From Hylemonella gracilis (GTDB lineage: Bacteria > Pseudomonadota > Gammaproteobacteria > Burkholderiales > Burkholderiaceae_C), in the NCBI RefSeq assembly GCF_004328645.1, contig NZ_CP031395.1, positions 3,001,501 to 3,065,500 of the forward strand: DNA of 64,000 nucleotides, given 5' to 3'. Both the position numbers and the translations under genes were made by a program. Below are positions 45,946-55,117 of the stretch, piece after piece. The notes under the pieces were generated by a model. It saw nothing but the letters and a program-made list of their open reading frames with translations. It did not search any database and was not told where the DNA came from. How positions within the stretch are numbered: position 1 is the first letter of the stretch; each line of letters starts with the position of its first letter.

Positions 45946-45967
45946 ATACGTTTTCCTTGCGGCCCGC

Positions 45968-47470
45968 TCAAACTTCCAGCACCCAGGAATCCTTGGTGCC
46001 GCCGCCCTGCGAGGAGTTCACCACCAGGGACCCTTCCTTGAGCGCCACGCGGGTCAGGCCACCGGCGACCATCTGCACGGTCTTGCCGGTCAGCACGAAG
46101 GGCCGCAGGTCAATGTGACGCGGCGCAATGCCGCTTTCGACGAAGGTCGGACAGGTGGACAGGGACAGCGTGGGCTGCGCGATGTAATTGCCTGGTTTTT
46201 CCTTGAGCACGCGCGCGAAATCCGCGATCTGCTGCTGGGTCGAAGCCGGTCCGACCAGCATGCCGTAACCGCCCGCGCCATGCACTTCCTTGACCACCAG
46301 GTCTTTCAGGTTGGCCAGCACGTATTTCAGATCCTCGGGGTTGCGGCACATGTAGGTGGGCACGTTGTTGAGGATGGGTTTCTCGCCGAGGTAGAACTCG
46401 ATCATCGCGGGCACATAGGGATAGATGGACTTGTCGTCCGCCACCCCCGTGCCCACCGCATTGCACAAGGTCACGTGGCCGGCGCAATAGGCTTCCATCA
46501 GTCCCGCACAGCCCAGTGTGGAATCGGCACGGAACACATGCGGGTCCAGGAAGTCGTCATCGAGTCGGCGGTAGATCACGTCCACCCGCTTGGGGCCGCG
46601 CGTGGTGCGCATGTAGACGAAGCCCTCGCGCACGAAAAGATCCTGCCCCTGCACCAATTCCACGCCCATCTGCTGGGCCAGGAAGGCGTGTTCGAAATAG
46701 GCACTGTTGTACATGCCGGGCGTGAGCACGACCACGGTCGGCTCGCCGGTGGTGTCGGGCGCGGAGGCACGCAGTGTCTCCAGCAGCAGGTCGGGATAGT
46801 GTTCGACGGGTGCGACGCGGTGCGCGTTGAATAGTTCAGGGAAGAGCCGCATCATCATCTTGCGGTCCTCGATCATGTAGCTCACGCCACTGGGCACGCG
46901 CAGGTTGTCCTCCAACACGTAATACTGGCCTACACCGTCTGCGTCCGGCGCACGCACGATGTCGACGCCGCTGATGTGAGAGTAGATGTCGTTGGGCACG
47001 TGCACGCCCATCATCTGCGGACGGTACTGTGCGTTGTGCAAGATCTGCTCGGCCGGGATCACGCCCGCGCGCAGAATTTCCTGGTCATGGTAGACGTCAT
47101 GGATGAAGCGGTTGAGCGCCGTCACGCGTTGCGCCAGACCGCGTTCCATGCCTCCCCATTCGTTCGCGGGGATGATGCGCGGGATCAGGTCGAAGGGAAT
47201 CAGGCGCTCCGTGCCGGAGCCATCCTCGTCCTTGTCGCCATAAACCGCGAAGGTGATGCCCACGCGGCGAAAGATCATTTCGGCCTCGTCGCGCCGAGCC
47301 TTCATGGATTCGGCGCTCTGCCCGGCCAGCCAGCGTGCATACGCCTGGTAATGGGCCCGGATATCGGTCCGGCCTCCCCCCGTCATCGACTGCGCACCGT
47401 TGGCGCCGATCTGCCCCATGCCTGCGGCCAACGCGCCCGGCTCCACGTACATCTCGTCAAACTTCAACAT
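45968..47470 (-). CDS. Circularly permuted type 2 ATP-grasp protein
   Basis: Predicted 500-residue enzyme of the CP-ATP-grasp family, thought to form amide or peptide bonds using ATP. Typical strings are FAVYGDKDED, RLIPFDLIPRIIPANEW, RVTALNRFIHDVYHDQEIL, QYYVLEDNLRVPSGVSYMIEDR, IYRRLDDDFLDPHVFR, NAVGTGVADDKSIYPY and LSTCPTFVESGIAPRHIDLRPFVL. An upstream run of 67 in-frame residues lacks homology, so ATG 47470 with AAGG nine bases before is preferred. It starts the minus-strand run and is divergent from the transglutaminase-amidoligase gene. Confidence 0.95.
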   Translation of the reverse strand: MLKFDEMYVEPGALAAGMGQIGANGAQSMTGGGRTDIRAHYQAYARWLAGQSAESMKARRDEAEMIFRRVGITFAVYGDKDEDGSGTERLIPFDLIPRIIPANEWGGMERGLAQRVTALNRFIHDVYHDQEILRAGVIPAEQILHNAQYRPQMMGVHVPNDIYSHISGVDIVRAPDADGVGQYYVLEDNLRVPSGVSYMIEDRKMMMRLFPELFNAHRVAPVEHYPDLLLETLRASAPDTTGEPTVVVLTPGMYNSAYFEHAFLAQQMGVELVQGQDLFVREGFVYMRTTRGPKRVDVIYRRLDDDFLDPHVFRADSTLGCAGLMEAYCAGHVTLCNAVGTGVADDKSIYPYVPAMIEFYLGEKPILNNVPTYMCRNPEDLKYVLANLKDLVVKEVHGAGGYGMLVGPASTQQQIADFARVLKEKPGNYIAQPTLSLSTCPTFVESGIAPRHIDLRPFVLTGKTVQMVAGGLTRVALKEGSLVVNSSQGGGTKDSWVLEV

Positions 47471-47833
47471 GCGGCCTAGCCTTGTTCTGGTCTTTCCGAT
47501 CTTTCCGGTTGCCGCCCCTTCACGCCCGGCGAGCACCGCACCGGGCGGCACCTGGATGTGTCCCTCGAACGCGTCTGGCACGCGGCGCCTAGGGCAGCAG
47601 AACCTGAATGCGAGGGTAACAGCAAAATCCGGGCCCGCTCCATAGGCGGTCTGCGCATGCGGCCGGGACACGCGCCAGCAGGTCGCTTGGCTCAGCTCTT
47701 GCTATAAGCTCTTGACACCCCAACCCCCGCGGTTCCCGCGTCGCTCCGCCGCCTCAGCCACCAACCTCCCACCCCATCCCGCCCGATAGGCCCGGCCTCT
47801 AGCCGAGCCCCTCCTGCCCGCACCGTCCGCGCC
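47471..47833. promoter_or_regulatory. Divergent gap of the Anbu system
   Basis: A 363-base gap between the ATP-grasp and transglutaminase-amidoligase starts. I see no gene or clear palindrome. TATAAG at 47703-47708 and TTGACA at 47712-47717 occur but are not spaced as one promoter. TCTTTCCG is repeated near 47495 and 47504. Both transcripts must start here, and the promoter positions are unknown. Confidence 0.4.
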
Positions 47834-50800
47834 ATGTCCATCCACGCCGCCCTTCAGCACATCACCCATTACAAGTACGACCGTCCGGTGCAACTGGGCC
47901 CGCAGACCGTGCGACTGCGGCCGGCGCCCCATTGCCGAGGCAAGATCGTCTCGTACTCGCTGCGGGTTGAACCAGCCCGGCACTTCATCAACTGGCAGCA
48001 GGACCCCTTCGCCAACTACCAGGCCCGGCTGGTGTTTCCCGAAAAGACGACGGAATTCAAGGTCGCGATCGATCTGGTCGTCGAGATGGCGGTGTACAAC
48101 CCCTTCGACTTCTTCCTCGAGCCGGAGGCCGAACATTTCCCCTTCAGCTACAGCCCGGCCCTGCGAGAGGAACTGGCGCCCTACCTCGTGGCGTCCTCGC
48201 TCACGCCGTTGCTGCAAAAGTACCTGGACCGTATTGACCGCGGCCAACGGCGCACGGTGGATTTCCTGGTCGCGCTGAACCAGCAACTGCAAACCGACAT
48301 CCAATACCTCATCCGCCTGGAGCCGGGCGTGCAAACCCCGGAAGAAACGCTGCGCAAGGCCAGTGGCTCCTGCCGCGACTCAGGTTGGCTGCTGGTCAAT
48401 CTGCTGCGGCATTGCGGCCTGGCGGCACGTTTCGTCTCGGGCTACCTTATCCAGCTCACGCCGGACGTGAAGGCAATCGATGGCCCCAGCGGCACCACCG
48501 TCGATTTCACCGACCTGCATGCTTGGTGCGAGGTCTACCTGCCCGGTGCCGGCTGGATCGGACTCGACCCCACCAGCGGCTTGATGGCGGGCGAAGGCCA
48601 CATTCCGCTGGCCTGCACCCCGCAGCCCTCCAGCGCCGCGCCGATCGAAGGCCTGTTTTCGGTGGCCGCGCCCCAGGACACTGAGGACGACGCCGAGGTC
48701 GAATTTTCACACCACATGCAGGTGACACGCATCCATGAATCGCCGCGTGTCACCAAGCCCTACACAGACGCACAGTGGGACGCCATCGTGACCTTGGGGG
48801 AACAGGTTGAAGGCCAGCTCCAGTCTGGTGACGTCCGCCTGACCATGGGTGGCGAACCGACCTTCGTGGCCACCAGCGATCGGGATGCACCCGAATGGAA
48901 CACCGATGCACTGGGGCCAACCAAACGCGGTTACGCCACCGAACTGGTGCACAAATTGCGCACCGAATACGGGCGCGGCGGTTTTCTGCATTTTGGCCAG
49001 GGCAAGTGGTATCCGGGTGAGCAGTTGCCACGCTGGGCACTGTCCATCTGCTGGCGGGCCGATGGCGAACCCATCTGGCAAGACCCAAATCTGTTCGCCG
49101 ATGAACGCGTCCCGGCCCACTACGGCAGCGAGGACGCGCGCCTGTTCACGCACACGCTGGCGGGCAAGCTGGGGCTGAACACCCGCTACATCCAGCCCGG
49201 CTACGAAGACACTTGGTACTACCTCTGGCGAGAGCGGCGCCTGCCGGTCAACGTCGACCCCTTCGACGCGCGCCTGGACGACGAACTGGAGCGCCAACGC
49301 CTACGGCGGGTCTTCGGCCAGAAACTGGACGCCGTGGTCGGTTATGCCCTGCCCCTGCAGACCGGCGCGGGGCCGACACTGGCCGGCTCGCGCTGGAGCA
49401 CCGGCCCATGGTTCTTCCGCGACGACCGCATGTACTTGATGCCAGGTGACTCCGCCATGGGCTACCGCTTGCCGTTGGATTCACTGCCGTGGGTCAGCGA
49501 AGGCGACTACCCCTGGGTGATCCAGCAAGACCCGTATGACCCCCGCGCGAACCTGCCCCACGCGGCCGACATCCGCGCACAGTACACGGCGCGCAGGCTC
49601 GGCGGCAATGGCGGCGGGGCGGGCGCCGTGAATGGCGAAGCAGCGCCCGCGGGCGCGAGCGGCATGAGCGCCGGGTCCGCACGCCCGACGGCTGCGGCAG
49701 CCGCGGCCCACCGCCAGCCCCAGCGCTTCGAGTCCGCGCACTGGATCACACGCACGGCGCTGTGCGTGGAAGCCCGCGACCCCATGCGCGCCAACGGGCC
49801 GAAAGCGGAACGCGAGCAGGGCGGCAAGAGCGGCCTGCTCTACGTCTTCATGCCGCCGCTGGCGCGACTGGAAGACTACCTGGACCTGCTATCCGCAGTC
49901 GAAGCCACGGCCGCCGAACTCGGCGTCAAGATCGTGCTCGAAGGCTACCCACCCCCACGTGACGCGCGACTGAAGATGCTGCAGGTCACGCCCGACCCCG
50001 GCGTGATCGAAGTCAACATCCACCCCTCGCACACTTGGATGGAACTGGTGCAACGCACCGAATTCCTCTACCAGGCGGCGTTCGAAACGCACCTGTGCGC
50101 CGAAAAATTCATGACCGATGGCCGCCACACCGGCACTGGGGGCGGCAACCATTTCGTGCTGGGTGGCGCCACACCGGCGGACAGCCCCTTTCTGCGCCGT
50201 CCGGAACTGCTGGCCAGTCTGCTGCTCTACTGGCATAACCATCCCTCGCTGAGCTACCTGTTCAGCGGTCTCTTCATCGGCCCGACCAGCCAGGCCCCGC
50301 GCGTGGACGAAGCCCGCAACGACCAACTGTACGAACTGGAAATCGCCCTGCGCGAGATCCAGGCCAACCGCCAGAAATACGGGCAGGACATGCCACCCTG
50401 GCTGCTGGACCGAACGCTGCGCAACATCCTCGTCGACGTGACGGGCAACACCCACCGCAGCGAGTTCTGCATCGACAAGATGTATTCGCCCGACGGCCCC
50501 ACCGGCCGCCTGGGCCTGCTGGAGCTGCGCGCCTTTGAAATGCCTCCGCACGCGCGCATGAGCATCGCACAGCAGCTGCTGCTGCGCGCGCTGGTCGCGC
50601 GCTTCTGGAACCAGCCTTACCAGGCGCCCGCCACGCGCTGGGGCACGGAGCTGCACGACCGCTTCCTGCTGCCCACCTTCGTCAGGATGGACTTCGCCGA
50701 CGTCCTGCAGGAGATGCGTCAGGCCGGCTTCGCCTTCGAGGACGCCTGGTTTGCCCCGCATTTCGAGTTCCGCTTCCCGCTGGTAGGCGAGCTGCAGATG

Positions 50801-51322
50801 CCGGGCATGACCCTGACCCTGCGCAACGCGCTCGAACCTTGGCATGTGATGGGCGAGGAAGGCGCGGCGGGAGGCACCGTGCGGTACGTGGACTCGTCGC
50901 TGGAACGCATCGAAGCCCGGGTAACCGGTCTCAACCCCAGCCGCCACGCCGTCACCGTCAATGGCCGCCCCTTGCCCCTGCAGCCCACCGGCACGGTCGG
51001 TGAATATGTCGCAGGCGTGCGTTACAAGGCCTGGAATCCACCTTCCAGCCTGCACCCCACGATTGGCGTGCATGCGCCGCTGGTGTTCGACCTGGTGGAC
51101 ACCTGGATGCAACGCAGCCTCGGCGGCTGCCAGTACCACGTGGCGCATCCGGGCGGGCGCAACTACATCACCTTCCCGATCAACGCCTATGAAGCCGAGA
51201 GCCGCCGCCTGGCGCGCTTTTCCCTCACCCGCCACACGCACGAGCCGCTGCCAGTCCCCTCGGCCACCCAGGCGCTGCCGGGCAGTCGGGAGTTCCCTTA
51301 CACCCTAGATCTGCGGAACTGA
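47834..51322 (+). CDS. Transglutaminase fused to a DUF2126 amidoligase-type domain
   Basis: Predicted 1162-residue protein. The N-terminal Bact_transglu_N region (about 1-80) and a transglutaminase core carry C180 in GSCRDSGWLLVN, H229 in LHAWCEV and D245 in IGLDPTSG. The DUF2126 region follows (about 330-1160), with GDVRLTMGGEPTF, FGQGKWYPGE, EVNIHPSHTWME, GRHTGTGGGNHF and NTHRSEFCIDKMYSPDGPTGRLGLLELRAFEMPPHARM; DUF2126 is described as a putative amidoligase of the glutamine-synthetase-like class. A Gly/Ala-rich linker (about 588-632) separates two lobes. The opposing ATP-grasp, alpha-E and Anbu genes make up the rest of the system. No signal peptide. Confidence 0.94.
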   Translation: MSIHAALQHITHYKYDRPVQLGPQTVRLRPAPHCRGKIVSYSLRVEPARHFINWQQDPFANYQARLVFPEKTTEFKVAIDLVVEMAVYNPFDFFLEPEAEHFPFSYSPALREELAPYLVASSLTPLLQKYLDRIDRGQRRTVDFLVALNQQLQTDIQYLIRLEPGVQTPEETLRKASGSCRDSGWLLVNLLRHCGLAARFVSGYLIQLTPDVKAIDGPSGTTVDFTDLHAWCEVYLPGAGWIGLDPTSGLMAGEGHIPLACTPQPSSAAPIEGLFSVAAPQDTEDDAEVEFSHHMQVTRIHESPRVTKPYTDAQWDAIVTLGEQVEGQLQSGDVRLTMGGEPTFVATSDRDAPEWNTDALGPTKRGYATELVHKLRTEYGRGGFLHFGQGKWYPGEQLPRWALSICWRADGEPIWQDPNLFADERVPAHYGSEDARLFTHTLAGKLGLNTRYIQPGYEDTWYYLWRERRLPVNVDPFDARLDDELERQRLRRVFGQKLDAVVGYALPLQTGAGPTLAGSRWSTGPWFFRDDRMYLMPGDSAMGYRLPLDSLPWVSEGDYPWVIQQDPYDPRANLPHAADIRAQYTARRLGGNGGGAGAVNGEAAPAGASGMSAGSARPTAAAAAAHRQPQRFESAHWITRTALCVEARDPMRANGPKAEREQGGKSGLLYVFMPPLARLEDYLDLLSAVEATAAELGVKIVLEGYPPPRDARLKMLQVTPDPGVIEVNIHPSHTWMELVQRTEFLYQAAFETHLCAEKFMTDGRHTGTGGGNHFVLGGATPADSPFLRRPELLASLLLYWHNHPSLSYLFSGLFIGPTSQAPRVDEARNDQLYELEIALREIQANRQKYGQDMPPWLLDRTLRNILVDVTGNTHRSEFCIDKMYSPDGPTGRLGLLELRAFEMPPHARMSIAQQLLLRALVARFWNQPYQAPATRWGTELHDRFLLPTFVRMDFADVLQEMRQAGFAFEDAWFAPHFEFRFPLVGELQMPGMTLTLRNALEPWHVMGEEGAAGGTVRYVDSSLERIEARVTGLNPSRHAVTVNGRPLPLQPTGTVGEYVAGVRYKAWNPPSSLHPTIGVHAPLVFDLVDTWMQRSLGGCQYHVAHPGGRNYITFPINAYEAESRRLARFSLTRHTHEPLPVPSATQALPGSREFPYTLDLRN

Positions 51323-51440
51323 GAGACCACGACGATGGAGAAGCCTCCGACGCCGACGCCGGCGCGGGCCGGTCGCTGAGAGCGACCCAGCCTGGTCGAG
51401 GGCGCGGGATCTGGCCCAGCAGGCGCGGGCCATGCCACGC

Positions 51441-51446
51441 TATAAT
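51441..51446 (+). promoter_or_regulatory. TATAAT box upstream of rpsT
   Basis: A perfect -10 box 45 bases before the rpsT start, but no -35 at 16-18 bases is visible. Confidence 0.4.
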
Positions 51447-51491
51447 CGCGGGCTCTGCTGACATCATCCACAGACACAAAGGAAACTTCTC

Positions 51492-51791
51492 ATGGCCTCT
51501 GGAAAGCCGAAGAAAAAGAACCCGCGCCTCGCGTCGGGCCGCAAACGCGCACGTCAGGACGTCAAGCTCAATGCCGCCAACACGTCCCTGCGCTCCAAAT
51601 ACCGCACCGCCGTGAAGAACGTCGAAAAGGCCGTTCTGACCGGTGACAAGGCCAAGGCCACTGAACTGTTTGCCAAGATGCAAGCCGTGGTGGACTCCGT
51701 GGCCGACAAGCAGATCTTCCACAAGAACAAGGCCGCTCGCGACAAGAGCCGCCTGTCCGCCAAGGTCAAGGCGCTCGGCGCCGCCGCCTGA
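51492..51791 (+). CDS. rpsT: 30S ribosomal protein S20
   Basis: Basic 99-residue ribosomal protein that binds 16S r[41 protein letters not shown] is typical of S20. It has its own TATAAT box and a strong terminator. AAAGGAAACTTCTC precedes ATG 51492. Confidence 0.97.
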   Translation: MASGKPKKKNPRLASGRKRARQDVKLNAANTSLRSKYRTAVKNVEKAVLTGDKAKATELFAKMQAVVDSVADKQIFHKNKAARDKSRLSAKVKALGAAA

Positions 51792-51865
51792 TCCATCGTC
51801 ATCAGGCAAGCCCGGAGTGGTGAACACCGCTCCGCCGTTTGAAACGGGTGCGCTGTCAACAGAGC

Positions 51866-51899
51866 AAAACGCCGCTGGGGAACCAGCGGCGTTTTTGTT
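51866..51899 (+). terminator. Intrinsic terminator after rpsT
   Basis: AAAACGCCGCTGG-GGAA-CCAGCGGCGTTTT with TTGTTTG after it; it may also serve the DUF3579 gene ending nearby on the other strand. Confidence 0.9.
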
Positions 51900-51959
51900 T
51901 GTGGGGCTCGGAAACGAGCGGCGACGGAGGATGGCGGGACAAGCGGCCGTCAGCCCTGG

Positions 51960-52280
51960 TCAGCCCTCGACGGGGCGGCCCTGGGCATCCAGCTCGATCA
52001 TCTGCAGATCGTTGTCCTTCGCGAAATTGACGCAGAAGTCCCAGGCCTTGGGCTCGACGTCGCGCAGTTCGCGGTTGACGATCACGCATTTCACCCCCTC
52101 AGCCGTCGTGCTGGGCACGCACCAAGGGGAGTAGGCCCAATGACCGCCGCGCGTCGCGACACCAGGGCAGAACTGGCTCATCACCCCCGCCAGGCGCTCG
52201 GCCCAGTCGCTGGGACGGAAAGTCTTGCCTGAGCGGGTCAGCCCGAGGATGTGGACTTCTTTGACGGTGGTAGAAACCAT
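51960..52280 (-). CDS. DUF3579 protein
   Basis: Predicted 106-residue cytoplasmic protein of unknown function: HILGLTRSGKTFRPSDWAERLAGVM and AYSPWCVPSTTAEGVKCVIVNRELRD, then MIELDAQGRPVEG, are strings of DUF3579. The family commonly lies beside argD in Burkholderiales. It is divergent from argD across a 151-base gap. Confidence 0.88.
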   Translation of the reverse strand: MVSTTVKEVHILGLTRSGKTFRPSDWAERLAGVMSQFCPGVATRGGHWAYSPWCVPSTTAEGVKCVIVNRELRDVEPKAWDFCVNFAKDNDLQMIELDAQGRPVEG

Positions 52281-52349
52281 GACGCAACTATTCTATCTTA
52301 TATAAGACTTGAGACCATGCGACGCCCCATCATGACACCACCCAGGGCC

Positions 52350-52413
52350 TAAAATGCGCGCACGGTTTTCCAGTCGGCCCAAGCCGCCGCAAGCGCTTGG
52401 GCCGTTTTGTTTT
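52350..52413 (+). promoter_or_regulatory. Promoter box and terminator-like leader of argD
   Basis: TAAAAT at 52350-52355 is a likely -10 box. About 20 bases later, CGGCCCAAGC (52375-52384) and GCTTGGGCCG (52395-52404) form a 10-bp hairpin followed by TTTTGTTTT, a complete intrinsic terminator 19 bases before the ATG of argD. Transcription from this promoter would stop unless the hairpin is prevented, so this looks like an attenuator. Confidence 0.6.
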
Positions 52414-52431
52414 CCCTCTGCATCGCGCCCC

Positions 52432-53646
52432 ATGAACACTCTCGCCGCCCTACCCGTCGCGCCCACCTCGCCCCACGTGATCAACACCTACGGCCGAGTG
52501 CCGATCGCGCTGTCGCACGGCCAGGGCTGCCGCGTGTGGGACGTCAACGGCAAGGAGTACTTGGACGCGCTGGCGGGCATCGCCGTCAACACCCTGGGCC
52601 ACAATCACCCGCGCTTCGTGCCCGCCCTACAGGAACAGATCGCCAAGCTGATCCACACCTCGAACTACTACCACGTGCCGGGGCAGGAACTACTCGCCGC
52701 GCGGCTGGCCGAGCTCTCCAGCATGAACAAGGCCTTTTTCTGCAACAGCGGCCTGGAAGCGAATGAGGCCGTGCTCAAGCTGGCGCGCAAGTACGGCCAC
52801 GACAAGGGCATCAGCAACCCGCAGATCGTCGTCTACGAACGCGCTTTCCACGGCCGCTCCATCGCCACGCTCAGCGCCACCGGCAACACCAAGCTGCAAA
52901 AGGGCTTCGAACCCATGGTGCCGGGTTTCATCCGCGTGCCGCTCAATGACATCGAAGCCCTGAAACGCGCCACCGAAGGCAATCCGGACGTGGTGGCCGT
53001 GTTCTTCGAGACCATCCAGGGTGAAGGCGGCATCAACGCCATGCGCAACGAGTACCTGCGCGCCGTGCGCGCGCTCTGCACGGAGCGGGACTGGCTGCTC
53101 TGCATCGACGAAGTGCAAAGCGGTATGGGTCGCACCGGCAAGTGGTTCGCCCACCAGTGGGCCGGCATCGTGCCGGACGTGATGGCGCTGGCCAAGGGTC
53201 TGGCCTCGGGCATACCCATCGGCGCCATCGTCACCGGCCCGAAAGCCTCGGAGGTGCTGCAACCCGGCAACCACGGCAGCACTTTCGGCGGCAATCCGCT
53301 GGCCATGCGCGCGGGCATCGAGACCCTGCGCATCATGGAGGAAGATGGCCTGATGGAGAACGCCACCAAGATGGGGGACTACCTTATGGGCCGCCTGCGC
53401 GCCGAGTTGGGCACGCACCCGGGCGTGAAGGAAGTGCGCGGTCAAGGCCTGATGATCGGGATGGAGCTCAACAAACCCTGCGGCGTCCTGATTGCCCGCG
53501 CCGCCGAGGCAGGCCTGCTGATCAGCGTGACGGCCGACAGCGTGATCCGCCTGCTGCCGCCGCTCATCATCACCCAGGCCGAGATCGACGAACTGCTGGC
53601 ACGCCTGCTGCCCCTGGTGCGCGTCTTCCTCGCGGAACAAGCATGA
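52432..53646 (+). CDS. argD: Acetylornithine aminotransferase
   Basis: Predicted 404-residue PLP-dependent enzyme of arginine synthesis. NTYGRVPIALSHGQGCRVWD, FFCNSGLEANEAVLKLARKYGH, FETIQGEGGI, LLCIDEVQSGMGRTGKWFA and the PLP lysine K255 in LAKGLASGIPIGA are seen. ATG 52432 gives the usual N-terminus; in-frame codons before it lie in the leader hairpin. argF overlaps its stop by four bases. A terminator-like hairpin in the leader suggests control by attenuation. Confidence 0.96.
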   Translation: MNTLAALPVAPTSPHVINTYGRVPIALSHGQGCRVWDVNGKEYLDALAGIAVNTLGHNHPRFVPALQEQIAKLIHTSNYYHVPGQELLAARLAELSSMNKAFFCNSGLEANEAVLKLARKYGHDKGISNPQIVVYERAFHGRSIATLSATGNTKLQKGFEPMVPGFIRVPLNDIEALKRATEGNPDVVAVFFETIQGEGGINAMRNEYLRAVRALCTERDWLLCIDEVQSGMGRTGKWFAHQWAGIVPDVMALAKGLASGIPIGAIVTGPKASEVLQPGNHGSTFGGNPLAMRAGIETLRIMEEDGLMENATKMGDYLMGRLRAELGTHPGVKEVRGQGLMIGMELNKPCGVLIARAAEAGLLISVTADSVIRLLPPLIITQAEIDELLARLLPLVRVFLAEQA

Positions 53647-54611
53647 AACCCGCCATGTCCCAAACCCTCAAGCATTACCTGCAGTTCAGCGACTTCACGG
53701 CGCAGGAATACGCCTATCTCTTCGAGCGCTCGCGCTTCATCAAGGCCAAGTTCAAGGCCTTCGAGAAATACCACCCCTTCGCCGACCCCGACCGCACGCT
53801 GGCGATGATCTTCGAGAAGGCGTCCACGCGCACGCGCGTGAGCTTCGAAGCCGGCATGTACCAGCTCGGCGGCAGCGTGGTCCACCTGACCACCGGCGAC
53901 AGCCAGCTGGGCCGCGCCGAACCCATCGAGGACAGCGCGCGCGTCATCAGTCGCATGGTCGACATCGTGATGATCCGCACCTTCGGCCAGGACAAGATCG
54001 AGCGTTTCGCCGCGCATTCGCGCGTGCCCGTGATCAACGGTCTCACCAACGAGTACCACCCCTGCCAGATCCTCGCGGACCTCTTCACCTACCTTGAATA
54101 CCGCGGCGTGAACGCCCAGGGGCAGTTGGACCCGGATTGCCTGAAAGGCAAGATCGTGGCCTGGGTCGGCGACGGCAACAACATGGCCAACACCTGGCTG
54201 CAGGCCGCGGAATTGCTGGGCTTCACCGTGCACGTCAGCACGCCCAGCGGCTACGAAATCGACCCAACCATCGCGCATGTGCGCAGTGATTGCTACAAGG
54301 TCTTCAAGGACCCGCTGCAGGCCTGTGTGGGTGCCGATCTGGTCACCACCGATGTCTGGACCAGCATGGGCTACGAAGCTGAAAACGAAGCGCGCCGCAA
54401 AGCCTTCGCCGACTGGTGCGTGGACAGCCGGATGATGCAGGCCGCCAAGCCCGACGCCCTGTTCATGCATTGCCTGCCCGCCCACCGCGGCGAGGAAGTC
54501 TCCGCCGAGGTCATTGATGGGCCGCAATCCGTGGTCTGGGACGAGGCCGAGAACCGTATGCATGTGCAGAAGGCCCTCATGGAGTACCTCCTGCTCGGTC
54601 GCCTCGCATAA
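53643..54611 (+). CDS. argF: Ornithine carbamoyltransferase
   Basis: Predicted 322-residue enzyme making citrulline from ornithine and carbamoyl phosphate. The carbamoyl-phosphate motif is FEKASTRTRVSFEAGMYQLGG, the ornithine loop HCLPAHRGEE, and VGDGNNMANTWLQAAELLG the second domain opening. The ATG at 53643 overlaps the argD TGA (ATGA); ATG 53655 (MSQTLKHY) is an alternative. It forms an operon with argD. Confidence 0.97.
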   Translation: MKPAMSQTLKHYLQFSDFTAQEYAYLFERSRFIKAKFKAFEKYHPFADPDRTLAMIFEKASTRTRVSFEAGMYQLGGSVVHLTTGDSQLGRAEPIEDSARVISRMVDIVMIRTFGQDKIERFAAHSRVPVINGLTNEYHPCQILADLFTYLEYRGVNAQGQLDPDCLKGKIVAWVGDGNNMANTWLQAAELLGFTVHVSTPSGYEIDPTIAHVRSDCYKVFKDPLQACVGADLVTTDVWTSMGYEAENEARRKAFADWCVDSRMMQAAKPDALFMHCLPAHRGEEVSAEVIDGPQSVVWDEAENRMHVQKALMEYLLLGRLA

Positions 54612-54641
54612 CAGAACGACCGCCGACACGCCCACGCCACC

Positions 54642-54959
54642 ATGACTGCCTGCACCAGCTGCGGCGCGTGCTGCGCCTGTTTCCGCGTCGATTTCGCGGT
54701 CTATGAACTGGAAAGCATCGGTGGCTCGGTGCCTGACGGACTGACCGTCGAAGTCAACGGCAACACAGCCCGCATGCGCGGCACCGATCATGTCCCGATC
54801 CGTTGCGCGGCGCTGACCGGCAAGGTCGGGATTCAGGTCGCCTGCGGCATCTATGAATGGCGCCCCTCGCCTTGCCGTGAGTTCGAGGAGGGCAGCGAAG
54901 CCTGCCATCGCGCACGGGCGCGCAGCGGACTGTCGCCCTTGGCGACGGACTTGGGCTAA
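54642..54959 (+). CDS. YkgJ-type cysteine-cluster protein
   Basis: Predicted 105-residue protein with a dense cysteine pattern: CTSCGACCACF at the start (C4, C7, C10, C11, C13) and later IRCAAL, VACGIYEWRPSPCREFEEGSEAC. This matches the YkgJ family of putative zinc or iron-sulphur chelators. The role is unknown; some members are linked to protein maturation. It follows argF by 30 bases. Confidence 0.88.
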   Translation: MTACTSCGACCACFRVDFAVYELESIGGSVPDGLTVEVNGNTARMRGTDHVPIRCAALTGKVGIQVACGIYEWRPSPCREFEEGSEACHRARARSGLSPLATDLG

Positions 54960-54967
54960 GAAACGGT

Positions 54968-55044
54968 TGGCCTGCCCGGAGGGAATCGAACCCCCGACCC
55001 ACAGCTTAGAAGGCTGTTGCTCTATCCAACTGAGCTACGGGCAG
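54968..55044 (-). tRNA. tRNA-Arg (TCT)
   Basis: On the minus strand CTGCCCG pairs with CGGGCAG, D-arm GCTCAGTTGGATAGAGC, anticodon loop CTTCTAA (anticodon TCT), T-arm GGGGGTTCGATTCCCTC and encoded CCA. A TATGAT box lies upstream at 55058-55063. Confidence 0.94.
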
Positions 55045-55117
55045 TGAAGAAGGCGCGATCATACCGGGCGATGCGGCACAGCTGCGACTGCCGCGCCGCA
55101 GGCGTGCGACCCATGAC

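Noticed and set aside
47703..47717. TATAAG and TTGACA between the Anbu divergent genes
   Set aside because: They are in the wrong order and spacing for one promoter on either strand.
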